From Flavobacteriaceae bacterium (GTDB lineage Bacteria > Bacteroidota > Bacteroidia > Flavobacteriales > Flavobacteriaceae), in contig JADZFW010000117.1 of the NCBI GenBank assembly GCA_020854235.1, positions 1 through 49,757 of the forward strand: a stretch of DNA of 49,757 nucleotides. The letters run 5' to 3'. Shown piece by piece: positions 1-8,552 of this stretch. Under the pieces are notes generated by a model. It saw only the letters and a list, made by a program, of their open reading frames with translations, had not been told where the DNA came from and did not search any database. Made by a program: the position numbers and the translations under genes. Position 1 is the stretch's first letter; each line of letters opens with the position of its first letter.

Positions 1-1532
1 ACGTCACGAACCTCAAATCCGGCTCTTTCACGAGAAAGACCTCCTGGGCCTAAAGCCGATAAACGGCGTTTGTGTGTAATTTCAGCCAATGGATTGGTTT
101 GATCCATAAACTGAGAAAGTTGGTTGGTTCCAAAGAATGAGTTGATTACCGATGACAATGTTTTGGCATTGATCAAATCGATTGGTGTGAATACCTCATT
201 GTCACGAACGTTCATTCTTTCACGAATGGTACGAGACATACGAGACAAACCTACGGCAAATTGATTGGCCAATTGTTCCCCTACCGTTCTTACACGTCTA
301 TTGGACAAGTGGTCAATATCATCAACCTCAGCTTTAGAGTTGATCAACTCAATCAAATATTTGATGATGGTAATAATGTCCAATTTGGTCAAAATTTCCA
401 TATTGATATCAATATTCAAATTGAGTTTCTTATTCATTCTGTAACGACCTACTTCTCCTAAACTGTATCGTTGTTCGGAGAAGAACAACTTGTCTATGAT
501 TCCTTTTGCGGTTTCATAATCTGGTGGTTCGGCGTTACGTAATTGTCTGTATATGTGTTCGACCGCTTCCACTTCTGAGTTGGTCGGGTCTTTTTGCAAA
601 GTATTGTGTATGATGGCGTAATCGGCCAACAAATTATCTTCTTTATGTAATAAGATAGATTTGGAACCTGAATCCACAATCATATCGATATGATCTTTTT
701 CAAGAATGGTATCACGGTCAAAAATAATCTCATTACGTTCGATAGAAACTACCTCGCCGGTATCCTCATCCACAAAGTCCTCAAACCATGTTTTCAAGAT
801 ACGAGCAGCAGTTTTTCTACCAACAATTCTTTTTAAACCGGCTTTAGAAACTTTAACTTCTTCAGCAAGGTCAAATATTTCAAGGATATCTTTATCACGT
901 TCAAAACCTATAGCTCTTAATAAAGTAGTAACAGGTAACTTTTTCTTTCTATCGATGTAAGCATACATCACTTGGTTGATATCGGTAGCAAATTCTATCC
1001 AAGACCCTTTGAAAGGAATTACTCGGGCAGAATACAATTTGGTACCATTGGCATGGTATGATTGACCGAAGAATACACCAGGTGAACGGTGCAACTGAGA
1101 TACAATAACTCTTTCAGCTCCATTAATGATAAAGGAACCGCTTTCGGTCATATAAGGAATGGTCCCGAGATACACATCTTGGACAACGGTTTCGAAGTCT
1201 TCGTGTTCGGGATCAGTACAATAAAGTTTTAATCGGGCTTTTAAAGGCACACTGTAGGAAAGTCCACGTTCTATACATTCTTGAATGGTATATCGAGGTG
1301 GGTCGATGAAGTAGTCCAAAAATTCCAACACAAATTGGTTTCTAGTATCTGTGATAGGGAAAATTTCGGAAAAGGTTTTGTATAAACCTTCGTTGTTTCT
1401 ATTTTCGGCTTTGGTTTGAAGTTGGAAAAAATCCTGGAAGGATTTGATCTGAATATCCAAAAAATCAGGATATTCAGTAGTTAACTGTGCCGAGGCAAAA
1501 TTGATTCTTTGGTTTGATGTTGGATTTGCCAA
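1..1532 (-). CDS. rpoB: RNA polymerase beta subunit, N-terminal 510 residues (partial)
   Basis: Beta subunit of RNA polymerase, cut by the left edge of the window. The translation opens [17 protein letters not shown] and runs through the conserved N-terminal lobes ([43 protein letters not shown]) to the rifampicin-binding region at about residues 467-497 ([31 protein letters not shown]). The Gln, Asp, His, Arg and Ser usually altered in rifampicin resistance are all wild type. No in-frame ATG exists between an upstream TAA (1568-1566) and the conserved start of the protein, so TTG at 1532 is the chosen start. It lies downstream of rplL in the usual rplKAJL-rpoB order, separated by a perfect hairpin. 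Confidence 0.96.
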   Translation of the reverse strand, partial: MANPTSNQRINFASAQLTTEYPDFLDIQIKSFQDFFQLQTKAENRNNEGLYKTFSEIFPITDTRNQFVLEFLDYFIDPPRYTIQECIERGLSYSVPLKARLKLYCTDPEHEDFETVVQDVYLGTIPYMTESGSFIINGAERVIVSQLHRSPGVFFGQSYHANGTKLYSARVIPFKGSWIEFATDINQVMYAYIDRKKKLPVTTLLRAIGFERDKDILEIFDLAEEVKVSKAGLKRIVGRKTAARILKTWFEDFVDEDTGEVVSIERNEIIFDRDTILEKDHIDMIVDSGSKSILLHKEDNLLADYAIIHNTLQKDPTNSEVEAVEHIYRQLRNAEPPDYETAKGIIDKLFFSEQRYSLGEVGRYRMNKKLNLNIDINMEILTKLDIITIIKYLIELINSKAEVDDIDHLSNRRVRTVGEQLANQFAVGLSRMSRTIRERMNVRDNEVFTPIDLINAKTLSSVINSFFGTNQLSQFMDQTNPLAEITHKRRLSALGPGGLSRERAGFEVRD

Positions 1533-1580
1533 TGGAATAAAATTTATAATTGATATAAGAACGAATTATATACACAAAAT

Positions 1581-1619
1581 GGTTTAGGTCATTCCCGAGC
1601 TTTCGAGATGACCTAAACC
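1581..1619 (-). terminator. Hairpin between rplL and rpoB, probable attenuator
   Basis: A perfect 12-bp inverted repeat (ggtttaggtcat at 1581-1592, atgacctaaacc at 1608-1619) with a 15-nt loop lies 21 nt past the rplL stop. On the minus strand the stem is followed by ATTTTG, which is only a weak U tract, so partial rather than full termination is likely. An attenuator lowering rpoB output relative to L7/L12 is known at this position in E. coli; the function here is inferred. Confidence 0.6.
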
Positions 1620-1639
1620 GTTTGAAGTTTTGCGAGAAC

Positions 1640-2014
1640 TTATTTAAGTTCTACTACAGCTCCAGCTTCTTCTAAAGATTTTTTCAAACCTTCAGCTTCG
1701 TCTTTAGAAACACCTTCTTTGATTGGTGCAGGAGCTCCGTCTACGACGTCTTTAGCTTCTTTCAATCCTAGACCGGTTAATTCTTTTACTAATTTTACAA
1801 CTGCTAATTTAGAAGCGCCTGCATCTTTAAGAATAACATCAAAAGATGTTTTTTCTTCTACAACAGCTGCTTCAGAAGCTGCTGCTGGACCTGCTACAAC
1901 TGCTGCTGCGGCTGGTTTGATACCATAATCGTTTTCTAAAATATCAGCTAATTCTTTAACTTCTTTTACTGTTAAATTGACTAATTTCTCTGCGAAATCT
2001 TTTAAATCTGCCAT
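1640..2014 (-). CDS. rplL: Ribosomal protein bL12 (L7/L12)
   Basis: Stalk protein of the 50S subunit that recruits translation GTPases; works as dimers bound to the L10 C-terminus. 124 residues, the normal length. It has the N-terminal dimerisation segment ([23 protein letters not shown]), an Ala-rich flexible hinge at about residues 35-53, and a conserved C-terminal domain ([40 protein letters not shown]). Lies 36 nt after rplJ in the same operon. Confidence 0.98.
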   Translation of the reverse strand: MADLKDFAEKLVNLTVKEVKELADILENDYGIKPAAAAVVAGPAAASEAAVVEEKTSFDVILKDAGASKLAVVKLVKELTGLGLKEAKDVVDGAPAPIKEGVSKDEAEGLKKSLEEAGAVVELK

Positions 2015-2050
2015 TTTACTCTGGTTTAATTGTTATTGTTTATTTAGTGC

Positions 2051-2566
2051 TTATTTTTCAGATAATGTTTTCAATACACCTGATAATGTATTTCCTCCTG
2101 ATTGTAAAGCGGAAATCACATTTCTCATTGGTGACTGTAACATATTGATAACATCTCCGATTAAATCTTCTTTAGATTTGAGGTTGACTAGATTGTCAAG
2201 TTGTTCATCACCTACATAAACTGATTCAAGTACATAAGCACCTTTCAGAATCGGTCTATCAGAAGTTTTACGGAAATTTTTAATTAATAAAGCTGGAGCT
2301 TTGCTGTCATTGGCAATCATCATGGATGTATTGCCGTGTAAAACAGATGGTAAATCTCCAAAATCTTTATCTGATCTCTCCATTGCTTTGGCTAGCAATG
2401 TATTCTTAACCACCGACATTTTAACGTCTGCTTTAAAACACGCTCTACGTAAGTTGGACGTGTCTGTAGCGTTCAAATCTGATATATCAGCTAAGTATAT
2501 GACGTTGTTATCAGTCAGGATAGTTGTTAAATCGGCTATAATTATTGATTTTTCCTCTCTTGTCAT
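2051..2566 (-). CDS. rplJ: Ribosomal protein uL10
   Basis: Base of the ribosomal stalk; binds 23S rRNA in the GTPase-associated centre and carries L12 dimers on its C-terminal helix. 171 residues, typical for bacterial L10. The N-terminal domain shows the family pattern (MTREEKSIIIADLTTILTDN, RRACFKADVKMSVVKNTLLAKA). Starts 20 nt after rplA and precedes rplL, so it is co-transcribed. The space upstream is too short for an E. coli-style L10 leader, so any autoregulatory site would have to overlap rplA. Confidence 0.97.
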   Translation of the reverse strand: MTREEKSIIIADLTTILTDNNVIYLADISDLNATDTSNLRRACFKADVKMSVVKNTLLAKAMERSDKDFGDLPSVLHGNTSMMIANDSKAPALLIKNFRKTSDRPILKGAYVLESVYVGDEQLDNLVNLKSKEDLIGDVINMLQSPMRNVISALQSGGNTLSGVLKTLSEK

Positions 2567-2586
2567 TTGATTCGGTTTTAACTAAC

Positions 2587-3279
2587 TTATATTGACTTAA
2601 TATCAACCCCAATACTAGGACTCATGGTGCTGGAGATGTATATACTTTTCATATAATCACCTTTAGCCGCAGCAGGTTTGAGTTTTTTGATGGTTTGAAT
2701 GAGTTCCTTTGCATTTTCAGCAATCTTGTCGGCGTCAAAAGAAACCTTTCCGATACCTGCATGAATAATTCCGGTTTTATCAACTTTGAAGTCAATTTTA
2801 CCAGCTTTAATTGCAATTACCGCTTTTCCGATTTCCATGGTTACTGTACCGGTTTTTGGGTTTGGCATTAAGCCACGAGGACCTAATATACGACCGAAAG
2901 GTCCCAATTTACCCATTACACTCGGCATGGTAACAATAACGTCCACGTCTGTCCATCCTTCTTTAATTTTTTGAAGGTAATCGTCTAATCCCACATAATC
3001 TGCTCCTGCTTCTTTAGCTTCGGCTTCTTTATCGGGAGTAACTAATGCCAATACTTTCACATCTTTACCGGTCCCATGTGGCAATGATACCACACCTCTT
3101 ACCATTTGGTCAGCTTTACGAGGGTCAACAGCCAATCTCACAGCGATATCAACGGTAGCGTCGAAATTTACACTGGTGATGTCTTTAACCAACTTTGCTG
3201 CATCTGTAAGAGCATAAGTTAAGGTATTAGTGTCAAGTTTGGAAGTAGCTACTTTTTGTTTTTTAGTTAATTTTGCCAT
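2587..3279 (-). CDS. rplA: Ribosomal protein uL1
   Basis: Forms the mobile L1 stalk of the 50S subunit at the tRNA exit site. 230 residues, full length. Conserved segments include the [20 protein letters not shown] block and the signature [19 protein letters not shown], followed by the C-terminal [19 protein letters not shown]. It follows rplK by 25 nt, as in most bacteria. Confidence 0.98.
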   Translation of the reverse strand: MAKLTKKQKVATSKLDTNTLTYALTDAAKLVKDITSVNFDATVDIAVRLAVDPRKADQMVRGVVSLPHGTGKDVKVLALVTPDKEAEAKEAGADYVGLDDYLQKIKEGWTDVDVIVTMPSVMGKLGPFGRILGPRGLMPNPKTGTVTMEIGKAVIAIKAGKIDFKVDKTGIIHAGIGKVSFDADKIAENAKELIQTIKKLKPAAAKGDYMKSIYISSTMSPSIGVDIKSI

Positions 3280-3304
3280 TTAATAAAATGTTATAATTAA
3301 TAAA

Positions 3305-3742
3305 TTAAAAAGGAGCTGTTCCTTTTACTTTAATACCCATAGAACGAGCCGTTCCTGCAACCATTTTCATGGCTGATTCGATTGTAAATGCATTCAAATC
3401 CTGCATTTTATCTTCGGCTATCGTTTTAACTTGGTCCCAAGTAACGGTTGCTACTTTGTTTCTGTTTGGCACTCCTGATCCTTTAGGTGCTTTAGAGGTT
3501 TCCAATAACTGTACTGCTGCTGGAGGAGTTTTGATAACAAAATCAAATGATTTGTCTTTAAACACAGTGATAGCAACTGGTAAAATTTTACCAGGCTTAT
3601 CTTGAGTTCTAGCATTAAACTGCTTACAGAACTCCATAATGTTTACTCCGGCAGAACCTAAAGCAGGACCCACTGGTGGAGAGGGATTTGCTGCCCCGCC
3701 ACGTACTTGTAGTTTTACAACTTTAAATACTTCTTTTGCCAT
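3305..3742 (-). CDS. rplK: Ribosomal protein uL11
   Basis: Binds helices 43/44 of 23S rRNA in the GTPase-associated centre together with L10. 145 residues. The N-terminal proline-rich signature [20 protein letters not shown] and the C-terminal RNA-binding motif ([17 protein letters not shown]) are intact. Separated from nusG by 77 nt, with no clear promoter seen in that gap. Confidence 0.98.
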   Translation of the reverse strand: MAKEVFKVVKLQVRGGAANPSPPVGPALGSAGVNIMEFCKQFNARTQDKPGKILPVAITVFKDKSFDFVIKTPPAAVQLLETSKAPKGSGVPNRNKVATVTWDQVKTIAEDKMQDLNAFTIESAMKMVAGTARSMGIKVKGTAPF

Positions 3743-3819
3743 TTCTGATTTACATGCGACACTTTCTCAAAGGTGGAAGCGGTTGAGATTGCATCAATTA
3801 TACTTATTGTAACACTTTT

Positions 3820-4368
3820 TTAGATCTTCTCTACTTGCATATAACTGAGTTCCAAAGGTGTTTTTCTTCCGAAAATTTTCACCATGACCTCTAGTTTACG
3901 TTTTTCTTCATTGATTTTTTCAACAGTTCCATCAAATCCATTGAAGGCTCCGTCAATTACTTTTACAGTTTCTCCAACAATAAAAGGTATCATTACATTT
4001 TCATTTGCGATAGCCAATTCATCTACTTTACCCAACATACGGTTAATCTCCGTTTTACGTAAAGGTACAGGATCACCTCCTTTTTCATCTCCCAACATAC
4101 CAATAACTCCAGGAATGGATTTGATAATATGAGGAATTTCACCACTCAAATTGGCTTGTATCATAACATAACCAGGGAAATAAACTCTTTCCTTGTTATA
4201 TTTTTTACCGTTGCGAATTTGGATAACCTTTTCAGTTGGAACTAAAACAGTCTCGATATAGTCAGCTAAATTAAGACGAACAATTTCATTATCAAGGTAA
4301 GCTTTTACCTTGTTTTCTTGGCCACCTATTGCCTTAACGACATACCATTTTTTGACAAAATCGGACAT
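3820..4368 (-). CDS. nusG: Transcription termination/antitermination factor NusG
   Basis: Binds the RNA polymerase clamp helices and links transcription to Rho or to the ribosome. 182 residues. N-terminal NGN domain (KKWYVVKAIGGQENKVKAYL) and C-terminal KOW domain at about residues 125-160 (FIVGETVKVIDGAFNGFDG). Lies 8 nt downstream of secE, the standard secE-nusG pair. Confidence 0.97.
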   Translation of the reverse strand: MSDFVKKWYVVKAIGGQENKVKAYLDNEIVRLNLADYIETVLVPTEKVIQIRNGKKYNKERVYFPGYVMIQANLSGEIPHIIKSIPGVIGMLGDEKGGDPVPLRKTEINRMLGKVDELAIANENVMIPFIVGETVKVIDGAFNGFDGTVEKINEEKRKLEVMVKIFGRKTPLELSYMQVEKI

Positions 4369-4376
4369 AATTTGAT

Positions 4377-4565
4377 TTAAAATAGTTGAAATATAAATTT
4401 GAGAATATTTTGAAATGATTTGTCAGCTGCAAAAACCAATAAGGCAAAAATTACAGTAAAAACCGCAACGACAGCAGTAGATTTTTGTGCTTCTTCCCAA
4501 GAAATCCAGGTAACATTCTCCTTCAATTCGGTAAAAGACTCTTTTACGTAGTTTACAAATTTCAT
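4377..4565 (-). CDS. secE: Preprotein translocase subunit SecE
   Basis: Essential small subunit of the SecYEG inner-membrane channel. 62 residues with a single C-terminal transmembrane segment at about residues 32-52 and the preceding amphipathic helix (YVKESFTELKENVTWISWEE), as in the short one-helix SecE of most bacteria. It sits between tRNA-Trp and nusG, the canonical place. Confidence 0.94.
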   Translation of the reverse strand: MKFVNYVKESFTELKENVTWISWEEAQKSTAVVAVFTVIFALLVFAADKSFQNILKFIFQLF

Positions 4566-4642
4566 TCTTTAACTATTTCTAACGGTTTAACCCGCGTTAT
4601 TAAAAAAAATTGGAAAAAATATCTCGACTGATATTCTATTTG

Positions 4643-4715
4643 CGCGGGCGGAAAGATTCGAACTCTCGACATTTGGTTTTGGAGACCAACGCTCTACCAA
4701 CTGAACTACACCCGC
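4643..4715 (-). tRNA. trnW: tRNA-Trp (anticodon CCA)
   Basis: The minus strand folds as a 73-nt cloverleaf: acceptor GCGGGTG/CGCCCGC, D-arm GTTCAGTTGGTAGAGC, anticodon loop CTCCAAA, T-loop TTCGAAT, discriminator G as expected for Trp. The 3' CCA is not encoded. It lies between tuf and secE, as in E. coli. Confidence 0.97.
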
Positions 4716-4787
4716 TTGTGGAATGCAAGCATTCCGTTTAGAACTTCAATATTTTATTTAAAAATTAAAGTTCTCTTACAACACAAC

Positions 4788-4815
4788 AAGGTATCCCGAT
4801 GAAACGGAACACCTT
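4788..4815 (-). terminator. Stem-loop downstream of tuf
   Basis: On the minus strand AAGGTGTTCCG pairs with CGGGATACCTT over 11 positions (two G-U pairs) around a 6-nt loop, then TTGTTGTGTTG. It begins 28 nt after the tuf stop. This could be a weak terminator or an RNA-processing site that lets tuf be made in excess of secE-nusG. The U tract is interrupted, so strength is uncertain. Confidence 0.45.
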
Positions 4816-4843
4816 ATTGATGTAATTTTATGAATGAAGATGA

Positions 4844-6031
4844 TTAGTCTACTAATTCAGTAACCTGACCAGCTCCAACTGTTCTACCACCTTCACGAAT
4901 CGCAAAACGTAAACCTACGTTCAAAGCGATTGCTTGATGTAATTCAACATTGATTGTCAAGTTGTCACCTGGCATAACCATCTCTACTCCTGCAGGTAAT
5001 TGGATATTTCCAGTTACGTCAGTTGTTCTTACATAGAACTGAGGACGATAGTTGTTGTGGAATGGAGTATGACGTCCACCCTCTTCTTTTTTAAGGATAT
5101 AGACCTCTGCTTTGAATTTAGCGTGTGGTTTAACTGATCCTGGTTTACAAAGAACCATACCACGACTGATGGCTGATTTTTCAACACCTCTCAACAATAA
5201 ACCTACGTTATCTCCAGCTTCACCTCTATCTAATATTTTACGGAACATCTCAACTCCAGTAATAGTAGAAGTTAATTTTTCAGCTCCCATACCGATGATT
5301 TCAACTGGATCTCCTGTATTGGCAACACCACTTTCGATACGACCTGTAGCAACAGTTCCACGACCAGTAATTGTAAATACGTCTTCAACAGGCATCAAGA
5401 ATGGTTTATCAACATCACGTGGAGGTAATTCAATCCAGTTATCAACTGCATCCATTAATTCCATAACTTTAGCTTCCCATTCTGGTTCTCCGTTCAATGC
5501 TCCTAGTGCAGAACCTTGAATTACAGGAGTGTTATCTCCATCATATTCGTAGAATGAAAGAAGATCTCTAATCTCCATTTCTACTAATTCCAACAATTCA
5601 GGGTCATCAACTAAGTCTACTTTATTCATGAATACAACCAAACGAGGCACACCTACTTGACGTCCTAAAAGGATATGCTCACGAGTTTGTGGCATTGGTC
5701 CGTCTGTAGCAGCTACAACGATGATTGCACCGTCCATTTGAGCAGCACCTGTTACCATGTTTTTAACGTAGTCAGCGTGACCTGGACAGTCAACGTGAGC
5801 ATAGTGACGTTTTTCAGTCGCGTACTCAACGTGAGCAGTGTTGATAGTAATACCTCTTTCTTTTTCTTCAGGAGCGTTATCAATAGAATCAAACGCTTTA
5901 ATTTCTGCTAGACCTTTTTTAGAAAGTACTAAAGTAATAGCAGCAGTTAAAGTAGTTTTACCATGGTCAACGTGTCCAATAGTACCGATATTTAAATGCG
6001 GCTTATTCCTATTAAATTGTTCTTTAGCCAT
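4844..6031 (-). CDS. tuf: Elongation factor Tu
   Basis: GTPase that delivers aminoacyl-tRNA to the ribosomal A site. 395 residues, full length. G1 motif GHVDHGKT at residues 19-26, the switch I region ([13 protein letters not shown]), DCPGH of G3, NKVD of G4, and conserved domains II and III up to [20 protein letters not shown]. It is preceded by four tRNA genes and followed by tRNA-Trp, the same order as the E. coli thrU-tyrU-glyT-thrT-tufB unit. Codon use is strongly biased, as expected for a very highly expressed gene. Confidence 0.99.
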   Translation of the reverse strand: MAKEQFNRNKPHLNIGTIGHVDHGKTTLTAAITLVLSKKGLAEIKAFDSIDNAPEEKERGITINTAHVEYATEKRHYAHVDCPGHADYVKNMVTGAAQMDGAIIVVAATDGPMPQTREHILLGRQVGVPRLVVFMNKVDLVDDPELLELVEMEIRDLLSFYEYDGDNTPVIQGSALGALNGEPEWEAKVMELMDAVDNWIELPPRDVDKPFLMPVEDVFTITGRGTVATGRIESGVANTGDPVEIIGMGAEKLTSTITGVEMFRKILDRGEAGDNVGLLLRGVEKSAISRGMVLCKPGSVKPHAKFKAEVYILKKEEGGRHTPFHNNYRPQFYVRTTDVTGNIQLPAGVEMVMPGDNLTINVELHQAIALNVGLRFAIREGGRTVGAGQVTELVD

Positions 6032-6101
6032 AATTAATTGTTTTACTTAGTTTATATTAGTGTTAATCTTAAAAATACGATTTTATAGGTAGTTTTTTTT
6101 G

Positions 6102-6173
6102 AGCCAACGACGGGAATTGAACCCGTGACCTTTTCCTTACCAAGGAAACGCTCTACCCCTGAGCTACGTCGGC
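6102..6173 (-). tRNA. trnT: tRNA-Thr (anticodon GGT)
   Basis: Minus-strand 72-nt cloverleaf: acceptor GCCGACG/CGTTGGC with a G-U pair, D-arm AGCTCAGGGGTAGAGC, anticodon loop TTGGTAA, T-loop TTCAATT. Last of the four tRNAs before tuf. CCA is not encoded. Confidence 0.96.
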
Positions 6174-6278
6174 GTAGCGGTAACAGCGGACACAATTCAT
6201 CGGTCATAAAGATGGTATAAACCGATTCACTTGCTCTACGAATTCAAATCAAATTGACTAGCAATTGTTTGAAAATTG

Positions 6279-6351
6279 AGCGGGAGACGGGACTCGAACC
6301 CGCGACATTCAGCTTGGAAGGCTGAAGCTCTACCAACTGAGCTACTCCCGC
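6279..6351 (-). tRNA. trnG: tRNA-Gly (anticodon TCC)
   Basis: Minus-strand 73-nt cloverleaf: acceptor GCGGGAG/CTCCCGC, anticodon stem TCAGC/GCTGA with loop CTTCCAA, T-arm GCGGG/CCCGT around TTCGAGT. Third tRNA of the tuf operon. Confidence 0.97.
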
Positions 6352-6381
6352 CTATTAGTGCTATTACACTAAATACTCTAG

Positions 6382-6462
<81 letters not shown>

Positions 6463-6479
6463 ATGATTAAAAAGAACTG

Positions 6480-6553
6480 AGCCGATGGAGGGATTCGAAC
6501 CCCCGACCTGCTGATTACAAATCAGCAGCTCTGACCAACTGAGCTACATCGGC
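6480..6553 (-). tRNA. trnT: tRNA-Thr (anticodon TGT)
   Basis: Minus-strand 74-nt cloverleaf: acceptor GCCGATG/CATCGGC, anticodon stem GCTGA/TCAGC with loop TTTGTAA, T-loop TTCGAAT. First gene of the tRNA-tuf transcription unit, beginning about 34 nt past the promoter -7 element. Confidence 0.97.
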
Positions 6554-6555
6554 AT

Positions 6556-6586
6556 AAAAAAACAGACCGCTTTTTGAAACGGTCTG
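6556..6586 (-). terminator. Rho-independent terminator of hpf
   Basis: On the minus strand CAGACCG pairs with CGGTCTG around a 10-nt loop and is followed by seven T residues. It ends the hpf transcript. The 5' arm lies exactly where the tRNA-tuf transcript is expected to start, so only RNA initiated upstream can form the full hairpin. Confidence 0.85.
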
Positions 6587-6617
6587 CAAATGTATAAACT
6601 TTTATTTTCTGTGCAAA
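6587..6617 (-). promoter_or_regulatory. Promoter of the tRNA-tuf-secE-nusG-rpl-rpoB unit
   Basis: Minus strand: -33 element TTTG (6617-6614), exactly 19 nt, then -7 element TACATTTG (6594-6587). This is a perfect match to the Bacteroidota primary-sigma consensus TTTG-N19-TAnnTTTG. Start of transcription is expected near 6580, just ahead of tRNA-Thr(TGT). Confidence 0.85.
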
Positions 6618-6645
6618 AAAAATTGCACTTTTTTTTATTAAATTT

Positions 6646-6951
6646 TTATTCGTGCTTTTCTCTCTGTTTTTCCTTCAGCCTTTTTAGTGAATTTTTCATG
6701 CTACTAATTGCTTGTGTCAAAGCGTCTTCAAAGGTGCTTGAGGTCTTCTTTACCAATTTGTCCTTACCTGGAATTCCAACTTTTAGTTCTAAAATTTTGT
6801 TTTCCTTCTCACTTGTTTTCTGAACTTTTAGAAAAACTTCAGCTCCGATAATGTTTTCTTGAAACTTTAACAGTGCTTCGACTTTTTCTTCAATAAGTTG
6901 AACTAATTTTTTGTCTGCATTAAAATTGACGGCTTGCACTTGTACTTTCAT
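6646..6951 (-). CDS. hpf: Ribosome hibernation-promoting factor, short HPF/RaiA type
   Basis: Small protein that binds the 30S decoding region in stationary phase and blocks translation. 101 residues beginning MKVQVQAVNFNADKKLVQLI. It has the family's beta-alpha-beta-beta-beta-alpha layout (FLKVQKTSEKENKILELKVG, then FEDALTQAISSMKNSLKRLK) and no C-terminal dimerisation domain, so it is the short form. The frame is open 25 codons further upstream, but ATG at 6951 fits the family start. Downstream is a strong terminator, then the tRNA-tuf promoter. Confidence 0.93.
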   Translation of the reverse strand: MKVQVQAVNFNADKKLVQLIEEKVEALLKFQENIIGAEVFLKVQKTSEKENKILELKVGIPGKDKLVKKTSSTFEDALTQAISSMKNSLKRLKEKQREKHE

Positions 6952-7286
6952 ATATAATAATTTAATTGATTGTAATGACCCAATGAATATAATCTGTAAA
7001 TCAATTTTAAAGATTTCAAATTTCAAAGAGTCAATTTAATTTTAGTTTTTAGATTTTTTTAAAACGGCATGAATAGATTCATGACAACACTGTTGATTTG
7101 TTTTATTTCATATAGAACTTATTTAGAATTATACTAGGTAAAGTTACAAAAAAAAATAAATCAATTCAGCAATCAATCATAAAATTTTCAAAAATTAATT
7201 TACATTATTGTATACTTTACTAACGCATTTGAATTAAATGAAGAAGTCGTATATGCATCCTTTTTAACCTATACATATACTTTATA
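6952..7286. other. 335-nt gap between xerC and hpf
   Basis: Very AT-rich spacer. No ORF with coding character, tRNA or strong hairpin was seen, and no good TTTG-N19-TAnnTTTG match on the minus strand. It presumably holds the hpf promoter, perhaps recognised by another sigma factor, but I cannot point to it. Confidence 0.5.
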
Positions 7287-8174
7287 TCATTTATGAGAAT
7301 TTCTAGGGTGTGCTTTTTTATAAACTTCTTTTAATCTTTCCAAGCTGGTATGGGTATAAACTTGAGTTGATGCCAAACTAGAATGTCCTAATAACTCTTT
7401 AACCGTATTCAAATCAGAACCTTCATCCAATAAATGTGTGGCAAAAGCATGTCTTAAAACGTGGGGACTTCTTTTCTCTTTGCTACTGACCAAGGTCATA
7501 AATTGTTTGACAATCTTATAAACCATTGAATCATATATAGGTTCACCTTTATCCGTTAACAATAATTGGGTTTGTATTGTTTCCAATTGTTTTCTAAACA
7601 CAAGATATTCTTTTATCTTTATGCTGGTAACATCCAACAATGGAATAAAACGTTCTTTATTGCGTTTACCCAATACTTTAATTTGCCGACTTTCCAAATT
7701 GACATCCGATAGTTGCAAACCTATCAGTTCCGATCTACGCATACCTGTAGTGTAGAGCAATTCCATAATCAATTCATTTCTCAAATTTTCAAAGGATTTT
7801 TCAGTCCCATAAATTTCTGACAAATGTTGCATTTCCTTTTGAGAAAATGGTACTAAAACTTTTTTGGGGGTTTTAAGCGAACGATGCTGGTCTAAGGGAT
7901 TTTTTTCTAAAACTCCAGTTTTTAGTAAGAAATTGTAAAAAGTCTTAAGCGAACTGATTTTCCGATTGACACTTCTGTTTTCTAAGCCAGATTCCATCAA
8001 TGCCACAATCCAGCTCCTGATTTGACCATAAACTACTTCATGCAATTCTGAGGTATCACCTTGTTTTAGGAGAAAATCTTTAAAACTTTTTAAATCCGAA
8101 GCATAAGCAGTTAGGGTATGTTTGGAATACCCTTTCTCAACCTTTAAATAGTCTATGAATTTTTGAATAATCAT
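7287..8174 (-). CDS. xerC: Tyrosine recombinase XerC/XerD
   Basis: Site-specific recombinase that resolves chromosome dimers at dif. 295 residues. The N-terminal SAM-like DNA-binding domain (FIDYLKVEKGYSKHTLTAYA) is followed by a catalytic domain with the full set of residues: Arg in TGMRRSEL, Lys in VLGKRNKERFIPL, HVLRHAFATHLL, LGHSS and the nucleophile Tyr in TQVYTH. The open frame begins with TTG directly before ATG; I use the ATG. It lies just after the rpsU terminator. Naming it C rather than D is by resemblance only. Nothing suggests an integron or phage integrase. Confidence 0.92.
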   Translation of the reverse strand: MIIQKFIDYLKVEKGYSKHTLTAYASDLKSFKDFLLKQGDTSELHEVVYGQIRSWIVALMESGLENRSVNRKISSLKTFYNFLLKTGVLEKNPLDQHRSLKTPKKVLVPFSQKEMQHLSEIYGTEKSFENLRNELIMELLYTTGMRRSELIGLQLSDVNLESRQIKVLGKRNKERFIPLLDVTSIKIKEYLVFRKQLETIQTQLLLTDKGEPIYDSMVYKIVKQFMTLVSSKEKRSPHVLRHAFATHLLDEGSDLNTVKELLGHSSLASTQVYTHTSLERLKEVYKKAHPRNSHK

Positions 8175-8188
8175 CAATTGGTATAAAA

Positions 8189-8236
8189 GAAAAAACGCTA
8201 AAGTACAAAGTTAATAAACTTATAGCTTTAGCGTTT
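8189..8236 (-). terminator. Terminator of rpsU
   Basis: Minus strand: AAACGCTAAAG pairs with CTTTAGCGTTT (11 bp) and runs into a T-rich tail. The 22-nt loop contains a smaller inverted repeat (aagtt/aactt). The loop also includes TAACTTTG (8213-8206), a possible -7 element for xerC without a recognisable -33 box. Confidence 0.75.
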
Positions 8237-8256
8237 AAATTTTATGAAAAATCAAA

Positions 8257-8454
8257 CTATGACTGCTCTTCTGCCGTTCTACGACGTTGTAAGTATGTCG
8301 CTTTGATTTTCATACTTCTATTTTCTACAGAAGGTTTGGTGAATTGCTTTTTCTGACGCAATTTTCTCATCACCTTGGTGTTGTCAAATTTACGTTTAAA
8401 GCGTTTTAACGCTCTATCAATATTTTCACCGTCTTTAATTGGTATGATTAACAT
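8257..8454 (-). CDS. rpsU: Ribosomal protein bS21
   Basis: Small 30S protein beside the 3' end of 16S rRNA. 65 residues, highly basic, with the family pattern MLIIPIKDGENIDRALKRFK and KVMRKLRQKKQFTKPSVENR. In Flavobacterium johnsoniae bS21 helps hide the anti-Shine-Dalgarno, so that most mRNAs do not use it. The gene is monocistronic, with its own terminator and a strong Shine-Dalgarno that fits autoregulation. Confidence 0.96.
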   Translation of the reverse strand: MLIIPIKDGENIDRALKRFKRKFDNTKVMRKLRQKKQFTKPSVENRSMKIKATYLQRRRTAEEQS

Positions 8455-8462
8455 ATTGAGGC

Positions 8463-8470
8463 ACCTCCTT
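8463..8470 (-). promoter_or_regulatory. Strong Shine-Dalgarno of rpsU
   Basis: Minus strand AAGGAGGT, 8 nt before the rpsU ATG. It is a near-full complement of the 16S 3' end and stands out because the other genes here lack such a site. Established work in F. johnsoniae shows bS21-dependent autoregulation through this type of site; the same role here is inferred. Confidence 0.88.
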
Positions 8471-8506
8471 CCAAACTGTTTCTATTTAATGGTTTATAAT
8501 GGGTGG

Positions 8507-8514
8507 CAAAAATA
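8507..8514 (-). promoter_or_regulatory. Candidate -7 element of rpsU
   Basis: Minus strand TATTTTTG matches TAnnTTTG. At 19-nt spacing the -33 position reads GGTG rather than TTTG, so the match is partial. It would give a 5' leader of about 45 nt. Confidence 0.4.
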
Positions 8515-8552
8515 AGTTTTTTTTTATAATTAACACCTATTTAAACTAAAAT

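Noticed and set aside
5112-5911. Antisense ORFs inside tuf and the ribosomal protein genes
   Set aside because: They are frame shadows of strongly biased genes and show no family pattern.
7287-8174. Phage or integron integrase
   Set aside because: Length and motifs fit housekeeping XerC/D, and no att sites, cassettes or phage genes are nearby.
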